DNA of 64,000 bases, from NCBI RefSeq assembly GCF_000725805.1, contig NZ_JOFT01000035.1:13625-77624 (forward strand). Direction: 5' to 3'. The notes under the pieces are model-generated. The model had not been told where the DNA came from. It was given only the letters and a program-made list of their open reading frames with translations, and did not search any database. The DNA comes from Streptomyces xanthophaeus. GTDB lineage: Bacteria; Actinomycetota; Actinomycetes; Streptomycetales; Streptomycetaceae. Below are positions 58,331 through 64,000 of this stretch, one piece after another; within the stretch, counting starts at the first letter, position 1, and each line of letters starts with the position of its first letter. Both the position numbers and the translations under genes were made by a program.

Positions 58331-59728
58331 TTACTTGGCCTCTTCGGCCTTGTCCTCGGCGGCGTCGGCGTCACCCTCGACGGCGGCCTCGACCGTCTCG
58401 GCGGCCTGCTCCTCGTCCTCGTCGGAGAGGTCGACGACCTCACCGTTGGTGTCGACGACCTTGGCGGCCTCGACGACGACCGCGAGGGCCTTGCCGCGGG
58501 CGACCTCGCCGACCAGCATCGGGACCTGGCCGCCCTCGACGACGGCCTGGGCGAACTGGTCGGGGGACATGCCGGAGGAGGCGGCGCGGCGCATGAGGTG
58601 CTCGGTGAGCTCCTCCTGGTTGACGCCCAGCTTCTCCTTGTTGACCAGCGCGTCGAGGACGAACTGGGTCTTGATGCCCTTGACGGCCTGCTCGGAGGTC
58701 TCGGCGTCGAACTCCTCGACCGTCTTGCCCTGGAACTCCAGGTACTTCTCGATGGTGAGGCCCATCTGGCCGAGCTGGTGGTGCTCCAGGTTGTGCTTGC
58801 GGGTCTGGACCTCGTCCGCGAGGAGCTTCTCGGGGATCGGGACCTCGACGAGCTCCAGCAGCTTCTCCAGGACGCGCTCCTGGGCCTGCGTGGCCTGGTC
58901 GTACTGCTTCATGTCCTCGAGGCGCTTGCGGCTGTCCGCCTTGAGGTCCTCAAGGGTGTCGAACTCGCTCGCCATCTGCGCGAACTCGTCGTCCAGCTCC
59001 GGGAGCTCCTTGGCGGAGACCTTGGTGACCTTGACGGTGACCTCGGCGTCCTTGCCCTCGGCGGAGCCGCCCTTCAGCTGGGAGGTGAAGGTGGCCTCGC
59101 CACCGGCCTCCAGGCCCTTGACGGCCTCGTCGATGCCCTCGAGCAGCTCGCCCGAGCCGATGGTGTAGGACACGTCGGAAGCGACGCCGTCCTCCAGCAC
59201 CTCTCCGTCGACCTTGGCCTCGAGGTCGAGGGTGACGACGTCACCCTCCTCGGCGGCGCGCTCGACGTCCTTGGTGGACGCGAAGCGGCCGCGCAGCTGC
59301 TCGACGGACTTCTCGACGTCCTCGTCGGAGACCTCGATGGCGTCCACCTCGACCTCGATGCCGGAGTAGTCCGGGATCTCGATCTCGGGGCGCACGTCGA
59401 CCTCGGCGGTGAAGGCCAGCAGCTCGCCGTCCTTCAGCTCCGTGATGTCGACCTCGGGCTGGCCCAGCGGGTTCAGGTCCGCCTCGTTGACGGCCTCGGT
59501 GTAGAACTTCGGGAGGGCGTCGTTGACGGCCTCCTCCAGCACCGCACCGCGGCCGAAGCGCTGGTCGATGACGCGGGCCGGGATCTTGCCCTTGCGGAAG
59601 CCCTTCACCGTGACCTGCTGGTTGATCTTCTTGTACGCCGCGTCGAGGCTGTCCTTGAGCTCCTCGAAGGGCACCTCAACAGTGAGCCGAACCCGAGTCG
59701 GGTTCAGGGTCTCCACGGCGCTCTTCAC
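58331..59728 (-). CDS. tig: Trigger factor chaperone
   Basis: A 465-residue chaperone. The ribosome-binding signature is [13 protein letters not shown] near residue 44; the FKBP-like PPIase domain (about 160-245) and C-terminal helical arms follow, ending in an acidic Asp/Glu/Ala tail of about 40 residues. It starts at GTG 59728. It binds nascent chains at the exit tunnel. Confidence 0.97.
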   Translation of the reverse strand: MKSAVETLNPTRVRLTVEVPFEELKDSLDAAYKKINQQVTVKGFRKGKIPARVIDQRFGRGAVLEEAVNDALPKFYTEAVNEADLNPLGQPEVDITELKDGELLAFTAEVDVRPEIEIPDYSGIEVEVDAIEVSDEDVEKSVEQLRGRFASTKDVERAAEEGDVVTLDLEAKVDGEVLEDGVASDVSYTIGSGELLEGIDEAVKGLEAGGEATFTSQLKGGSAEGKDAEVTVKVTKVSAKELPELDDEFAQMASEFDTLEDLKADSRKRLEDMKQYDQATQAQERVLEKLLELVEVPIPEKLLADEVQTRKHNLEHHQLGQMGLTIEKYLEFQGKTVEEFDAETSEQAVKGIKTQFVLDALVNKEKLGVNQEELTEHLMRRAASSGMSPDQFAQAVVEGGQVPMLVGEVARGKALAVVVEAAKVVDTNGEVVDLSDEDEEQAAETVEAAVEGDADAAEDKAEEAK

Positions 59729-59915
59729 GGTTCGGTCTCCTTGTGGCTGACTGCTGGGGATTCTGCCGTCACGCTGCGATTCAGCGGTTCAGCGGACTTC
59801 GGCCCGGTACATCAGACACACGGGCACGCAGCTTGCATAGTAACCGCAAGCGGCAATCAGCCCACAACGCGATCTTGTGGAAACCCCCGACGGACTTCGA
59901 AGGGGACACTGCTGT

Positions 59916-59992
59916 TGGTCGGGGTGGCCGGATTCGAACCGACGACCTTCCGCTCCCAAAGCGGACGCGCTACCAAGCTGCGCCACACCCCG
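59916..59992 (-). tRNA. tRNA-Pro(TGG)
   Basis: A 77-nt cloverleaf on the minus strand: acceptor CGGGGTG/CACCCCG, anticodon loop TTTGGGA with anticodon TGG, T-loop GTTCGAATC, discriminator A and encoded CCA. Confidence 0.97.
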
Positions 59993-60183
59993 TCGGTGCG
60001 ACACGTAGGGTACATGGCCGGAGACCCTCTGATGCGCGGAGTTTCACGAGTTCCCCCGGGCCGTCCCGCCGCGCCGTTCCCGGCCGGTCCGCGCCACGGC
60101 CGCGAAAGGGGTGTGCGATCCCCCGGAACGACCCGCTAGGATGCTGTCCGTGCCAAGGTCCCCGGACCGACGGCGCACGCCTT

Positions 60184-60254
60184 GCGGGCGTAGCTCAATG
60201 GTAGAGCCCTAGTCTTCCAAACTAGCTACGCGGGTTCGATTCCCGTCGCCCGCT
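60184..60254 (+). tRNA. tRNA-Gly(TCC)
   Basis: A 71-nt cloverleaf: acceptor GCGGGCG/CGCCCGC, D arm GCTCAATGGTAGAGC, anticodon loop CTTCCAA with TCC in a CTAGT/ACTAG stem, T-loop GTTCGATTC. Discriminator T, no encoded CCA. Confidence 0.97.
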
Positions 60255-60264
60255 CTCCGTACTT

Positions 60265-60303
60265 AAGGGCCAGGTCAGAGGATGTCTCCTCGACCTGGCC
60301 CTT
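60265..60303. terminator. Hairpin after tRNA-Gly
   Basis: AAGGGCCAGGTC pairs with GACCTGGCCCTT, with an inner GAGGA/TCCTC stem. It lies between the rightward tRNA-Gly and the leftward DUF7691-like gene. Confidence 0.88.
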
Positions 60304-60316
60304 GGTCGTTCCCGGG

Positions 60317-60925
60317 TTACGAGCGGAAGCCGATGATGCCGAAGCCGGGGCGGGACTCGGTGTGGCGGAGCCAGCCGATGATGTCCATGACGGCGTCGAC
60401 GACCTCGGGGTCCAGGGGCGGGGCGTGGCCCTGGCGCTTGGTCTCCTCGAACTGTTCCAGCGCCTGCGCGCACTGTTCGGGGGTCCAGGTGCCGCAGCCC
60501 GGCGTGTGGGCGTAGGGCAGCGGGCGGGGCAGGCGGGAGTAGCTGAACTCCTCCACCGACACCGCGGTGATGTTCAGGGCCCGCAGGCCCTCGTCGACCA
60601 TGGACAGCCAGTCGCCCCGGTAAGGGGAGAAGGAGGAGTTGTCGAGGAAGGACCCGGTCAGCGAGACCAGGCGCTTGTAGGCGTACGCGTACTGGAAGGC
60701 GTACTGGTCCTCGTCGCTGAAGGGGCCGCCCCGGACCACCGCGGACAGGGCCTCGTCCGCGTTGGGCGCGCCGTCCGCGATCTCGGAGCTGAACCAGTCG
60801 TCATCGCGCTTCATGTCGTCGCCGAAGCTGTCCCGGATGACCTGGAGGAGTTGCTCGTCACCGGAACCGACCAGCGCCTGCGCAGCCTTCGGGTCGATCA
60901 GGAACACGCTCAAGGATGAACTCAT
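60317..60925 (-). CDS. DUF7691-type protein
   Basis: A 202-residue cytoplasmic protein. It begins MSSSLSVFLIDPKAAQALVG and ends RPGFGIIGF; SSFSPYRGDWLSMVDEGL lies in the middle. It matches the conserved Streptomyces family I remember as DUF7691. Acidic, no membrane segments or obvious catalytic motif. Function unknown. Confidence 0.85.
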   Translation of the reverse strand: MSSSLSVFLIDPKAAQALVGSGDEQLLQVIRDSFGDDMKRDDDWFSSEIADGAPNADEALSAVVRGGPFSDEDQYAFQYAYAYKRLVSLTGSFLDNSSFSPYRGDWLSMVDEGLRALNITAVSVEEFSYSRLPRPLPYAHTPGCGTWTPEQCAQALEQFEETKRQGHAPPLDPEVVDAVMDIIGWLRHTESRPGFGIIGFRS

Positions 60926-60988
60926 GCCCCGAACCTAACCCCGGCCACTGACACCGACCGGGGCCGGGTCCGCGGCTGCGGCTGCGCC

Positions 60989-61183
60989 CTAGAGCTTGAT
61001 GTTCGCGATCATCGTCGCGAGGGAGTTCAGGAAGCGGTTCACGTCGTCCGCGATGGAGCTGGACGCGAGGAAGAAGCCGAAGAGGGCGGCGACGATGGCG
61101 GGTCCGGCCTTGATGTGGTTGCCACGGATCAGCACCACCAGGATGACCCCCAACAGAACCACCACTGACAGCGAAATGGCCAC
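60989..61183 (-). CDS. Small two-helix membrane protein (64 aa)
   Basis: A 64-residue protein starting MAISLSVVVLLGVILVVLIRG from GTG 61183. Two hydrophobic segments (4-19 and 27-44) flank a short basic loop; the C-terminus is amphipathic. It resembles small conserved Streptomyces membrane proteins. Function unknown. No gene is visible in 61184-61359. Confidence 0.7.
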   Translation of the reverse strand: MAISLSVVVLLGVILVVLIRGNHIKAGPAIVAALFGFFLASSSIADDVNRFLNSLATMIANIKL

Positions 61184-61359
61184 TACTGATCACACCTTCG
61201 GTCGTCCTCTGGTCGGCCCGGGGCGCACGGCCACGCACACCCCCACATGGACCATCCTCCCACCAACAGGCCCCGGCTATCCGCTCCGTGACGAATCGCC
61301 GCCGTTCTGTTTCCGCCAACCACACATGCGCGCGGCATGTTTCGGCTGCGGGGTGCGGG

Positions 61360-61815
61360 TCATGGGGAGGTGAGGCCGAGGAGGGAGCGGACATAGGTGT
61401 ACTTCGCGGACAGCCGTTCGCGCGTGGGGCCGTCCAGTACGGAGAGCCGTACGGGATCGGCGTTGTGCGCGAGGTCGGCCTCCTTGACCAGCAGGGCGCC
61501 CGGCGTGGCGAGGATGCGGGCCGCGTACTGCTCGACCGGTTCGCCGGGGCGCTTCGTGACGGCGAGGACCATGTCCTTGACGGTCTGCGGGAGGGCCGCC
61601 GCGTCCAGCCAGTGGAGGCTGAGCGCCTCGTCCTCCACGGCGTCGTGGAGCCAGGCAGCGGCCTGCTGTTCGGCGGTGCCGCCGCGCAGGCGCACTCCCT
61701 CGGCCACTGCCGCGAGGTGCTCCGCGTACGGCCGGCCGGCCTTGTCGGTCTGGCCCTCGTGCGCGGCGCGCGCGATCGACTCGACCTCGATGAGGGTCAG
61801 GGGGCTGCTCGTCAT
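61360..61815 (-). CDS. Small HD-domain hydrolase (MESH1/SpoT-like)
   Basis: A 151-residue HD-superfamily protein. AAHEGQTDKAGRPYAEHLAAV, WLHDAVEDE and VKEADLAHN correspond to the H...HD...D metal-ligand pattern of SpoT/MESH1-type (p)ppGpp hydrolases. It is shorter than MESH1 by about 25 residues and has no synthetase domain. It could hydrolyse (p)ppGpp or another nucleotide. The ATG overlaps the decarboxylase stop by ATGA. Confidence 0.85.
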   Translation of the reverse strand: MTSSPLTLIEVESIARAAHEGQTDKAGRPYAEHLAAVAEGVRLRGGTAEQQAAAWLHDAVEDEALSLHWLDAAALPQTVKDMVLAVTKRPGEPVEQYAARILATPGALLVKEADLAHNADPVRLSVLDGPTRERLSAKYTYVRSLLGLTSP

Positions 61816-63200
61816 GCGATCTCCCTTGCTGCGGAGCCGAGGGCCTGTGCGACCCGCTCCACATCGGCTTGCGTGGTGCGCCAGTTGGAAAACGCGGCGC
61901 GCAGCGCGGGGGTTCCCCCGTAGACGGTCGGGGTGACGAAGGCCTCGGCGGCGACGGCCTCGCGCAGGGCGGTCAGGCGGGCCGGGGTGGGGTCGTCGGC
62001 CAGGGTGAAGCAGACGACGTTGAGGCGGACCGGGGCGAGCAGGGTGAGGGCGGGGTCGTGGGAGATCCGCTCGCCCAGTGCACGGGCGCAGGCGATGTCA
62101 CGTTCGACGATCTCGCGGTGGCCGCTGCGGCCGTACGCGCGGAGCGTGAACCAGGCGGCGAGTGCGCGCAGCCGGTGGGAGTTCTCCGGGGTCAGGTGGA
62201 CGAGGTCGGGGTGGTCGCCGAGGGGGCCGAGGTAGGCGGCGGAGTTCTGGAACACGCGGGCCTGGAGGTCGCGGCGGCGGGTGAACTGGACGGCGCTGTC
62301 GTAGGGGACGTTGAGCCATTTGTGCAGGTCGACGCAGAGGGAGTCGGAGGCGTCCAGGCCGTCGGCGAGGTGGGCGTGGTCCGGGGAGAGGGCCGCGAAG
62401 GCGCCGAAGGCGGCGTCCGTGTGCAGCCAGAAGTCGTGGCGCTCCTTGAGCGCGGCGACGGCGCGGAGGTCGTCGAAGTCGACGGTGTTGACGGTGCCCG
62501 CGTTGGCGACGACCACGGCCGGGCCGGGGCTGTCGGCGAGGGCCCGTTCCAGCGCGGCGGGGTCCACGGCCTCGCGGCCGGGGAGGGTGGGGACGGGGAC
62601 GAGGGAGCGACGGCCGAGGCCGAGGACGGAGAGGGCCTTGGCGATGGAGGAGTGGGGGGCGCCGGACAGGACGCGTACGGGGCCGAGGGCGGCCGCGCCG
62701 TCCTCGGAGGCGGAGACGCCGAGGCGTTCGCCGAGCCATTCGCGGGCGATGGCGAGTCCGGTGGTGTTGGACATGGTGGCGCCGCTGACGAAGGTGCCGG
62801 TGTGGGCGTCGGAGAGGTGGAAGAGCTCGCGGAGCCAGCCGACGGTCTCGCGTTCGAGGTCCTGGCCGGCGCCGTCGAGGGCGCCGTTGGAGTTCTGGTC
62901 GTGGGTGGCGGTGAGCCAGTCCCCGGCGAGGGCGGCGGGGGTGGCGCCGCCGGTGACGAAGCCGAGGTAGCGGGGGCCGGCGGAGGCCGAGAGCCGGGGT
63001 GCCCAGCGCTCCTGGAAGGCGGCGAGGGCCTGCTCCGTGCCGGCGCCGTCCTCCGGCAGGGGCTCCGGGTCGAGGGGTTTCCCGGCGGGCGGTACGACGG
63101 GACGCGCCTCCAGCGTGGCGAGGGCGTCGGCGGCGGCGCGGCGGGTGGCTTCCAGGAGGTCGGGAAGCCGGGCGAGGTCTGCGGCGAGCGTGCGGTCCAT
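61812..63200 (-). CDS. PLP-dependent amino-acid decarboxylase (group II)
   Basis: A 462-residue enzyme of the aromatic-amino-acid/glutamate decarboxylase fold. The PLP lysine is in VDLHKWLNVPYD near residue 293, with HTDAAFGAFAAL upstream holding the cofactor Asp. Substrate cannot be read from sequence. ATG 63200 has no ribosome-binding site but a TACCGT six bases before it, so leaderless initiation is possible. The long in-frame upstream extension is the repeat region and not coding. Confidence 0.85.
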   Translation of the reverse strand: MDRTLAADLARLPDLLEATRRAAADALATLEARPVVPPAGKPLDPEPLPEDGAGTEQALAAFQERWAPRLSASAGPRYLGFVTGGATPAALAGDWLTATHDQNSNGALDGAGQDLERETVGWLRELFHLSDAHTGTFVSGATMSNTTGLAIAREWLGERLGVSASEDGAAALGPVRVLSGAPHSSIAKALSVLGLGRRSLVPVPTLPGREAVDPAALERALADSPGPAVVVANAGTVNTVDFDDLRAVAALKERHDFWLHTDAAFGAFAALSPDHAHLADGLDASDSLCVDLHKWLNVPYDSAVQFTRRRDLQARVFQNSAAYLGPLGDHPDLVHLTPENSHRLRALAAWFTLRAYGRSGHREIVERDIACARALGERISHDPALTLLAPVRLNVVCFTLADDPTPARLTALREAVAAEAFVTPTVYGGTPALRAAFSNWRTTQADVERVAQALGSAAREIA

Positions 63201-64000
63201 GGGGGCACGGTAGGCCCCGACGGCGCGGCGCGGGCGGGCCAATCCGCACCGGGTGGCCGGTCGCTGCGCGCGGGGTGGCGCGCAGCGCCGGGGCAGGGGG
63301 CGGAGGCCGGACCGCGGGGTCGGAGCGCGGCGCAGGCCGGGGGGCCGGGCCGAGTCCAGGGCGTGGGGTGGGGCCGCCGGGGCCGGACCGCGGGTCGGCG
63401 CGCAGCGCCGGAAGCTGGCCCCGGTCGGCCCGCGCGTCGGCGCGCAGCGCTGGGAGCTGGCCCGGGTCGGCGCACAGCGCCGGGAGCTGGCGCGCGTCGG
63501 CGCGCAGCGCCGGGGGCCCGGCCCGGGTCGCGCGCAGCGCCGGGGGCCCGGCCCGGGTCCGGCCCCAGGAGCGGAGGCCGGACCCCGGGGACGGGGGCGC
63601 CGGCTTCGGGGCGATTGGCTCGCATGCGCTGCGCGGGGTCGGTGCGGGCGCTGCCTCCGGCGGCCTGTCGGGGCGAGCCCGGACCGTGGGGGCGGTGCAG
63701 GGCGCCGAGGCCCGTCCAGACGTGTGGGCGGGACTGCCCCCCAGGGCGTGCCGGGTCCGCGCGCTGGGTGGTCCTTGGGCCGCGCCGCGGACCGGGGTCG
63801 GTGTCGGTCCCCGGGGTCGGGGCGCCCGCCCTCAGGGTGAGGGACGCGCATGCCCCGCCGGACCGGTGCGGGCCGAGCCCGGACCGTGGGGCGGGACAGG
63901 GCGCCGAGGCCCGTCCGGACCCGCGGAGTGTAGTCGGAGCCGCAGGGCGTACCCGGGTCCACGAGCCGGGGGCGGGGGCGGGGGTGGGGGTGCGTAGGGT
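63201..64000. other. Gene-free GC-rich region with tandem repeats
   Basis: No recognisable gene in 800 bases. Reading frames are open on both strands only because of base composition. It contains 30-base repeats (separate entry) and many CGCGCAGCGC and GGCCGGACC(G/C) motifs. Confidence 0.6.
63394..63556. repeat. 30-bp tandem repeat array
   Basis: Units of GTCGGCGCGCAGCGCCGGGA-plus-ten bases start at 63394, 63436, 63466, 63496 and 63527; the middle three spacings are 30, 30 and 31 bases, and the first is 42. A diverged copy lies near 63272. The core GCGCGCAGCGC is preserved in nearly all copies. Confidence 0.85.

Noticed and set aside
56675..60139. 1154-residue plus-strand frame over clp and tig genes
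   Set aside because: It is antisense to clpP2, clpP1, tig and a tRNA, all well supported.
63394..63556. CRISPR array
   Set aside because: Repeats are directly adjacent without unique spacers and no cas gene is near.
63201..63962. In-frame N-terminal extension of the PLP decarboxylase
   Set aside because: The extension is Arg/Pro/Ala-rich and built from 30-bp repeats; the known decarboxylase fold starts at MDRTLAADL.

Overview
This window reads as the chromosomal core of a Streptomyces or very close relative. It has very high G+C, GTG starts are frequent, most protein genes lack TTA codons where I checked, and the gene order matches what I remember of the conserved Streptomyces block from comEA/leuS through proAB, obg-rpmA-rplU, RNase E/G, mreBCD-pbp2-rodA, ndk, folC, valS and clpX-clpP2-clpP1-tig. 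No phage, insertion sequence, CRISPR array or resistance island was seen. Almost every gene has a recognisable family. The novelty lies in small regulatory elements, internal protein repeats and a few uncharacterised membrane proteins.

Layout. 1-5.9 kb: truncated comEA, a DegV protein, a small membrane protein, and leuS with an upstream attenuator containing a Leu-rich leader peptide. 5.9-6.6 kb: two identical tRNA-Ala(GGC) genes flanking a small Cys-rich protein. 6.7-10.6 kb: histidine phosphatase, rsfS, a LytR-CpsA-Psr-like membrane protein, nadD and a tiny membrane protein. 10.7-13.6 kb: M48 peptidase and two membrane proteins sharing a cytoplasmic motif. 13.7-17.1 kb: proA, a small conserved gene, proB. 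17.2-25.6 kb: an envelope-polysaccharide block with GtrA flippase, GtrB-like transferase, a GT2-TagF fusion, GT4, galE and another GT2. 25.7-27.9 kb: obg, rpmA, rplU. 28.2-32.3 kb: RNase E/G with repetitive arms. 32.5-36.8 kb: two radical-SAM-linked proteins separated by an unusual repeat-built membrane protein. 36.9-38.4 kb: CYTH-CHAD. 38.5-44.8 kb: rodA, pbp2, mreD, mreC, mreB (one leftward transcription unit). 45-47.5 kb: ndk, a DUF4233 protein, folC. 47.6-50.7 kb: a second MreB-like gene, an orphan histidine kinase and a VKOR protein. 50.8-59.7 kb: valS, two related lipoprotein-like membrane proteins, clpX, clpP2, clpP1, tig. 59.9-60.3 kb: tRNA-Pro(TGG) and tRNA-Gly(TCC). 60.3-63.2 kb: a DUF7691-type protein, a small membrane protein, a small HD hydrolase and a PLP decarboxylase. 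63.2-64 kb: a gene-free stretch with 30-bp tandem repeats.

Themes. Many genes serve growth and envelope assembly: elongasome (MreBCD, PBP2, RodA), a second actin homologue, glycopolymer synthesis (TagF fusion, LCP-like protein, GtrA/GtrB), together with translation (leuS, valS, rpmA, rplU, obg, rsfS, three kinds of tRNA) and protein quality control (ClpXP1P2, trigger factor). Gene boundaries are marked by long, often perfect hairpins with or without a U-tract, typical of Streptomyces terminators. The strongest candidates for something not well described are the leuS ribosome-sensing attenuator, the multi-repeat 'YRYxLTPxGH' membrane protein lodged between two radical-SAM-linked genes, the repeat arrays of RNase E/G, and the mreB2/kinase/VKOR block between folC and valS.
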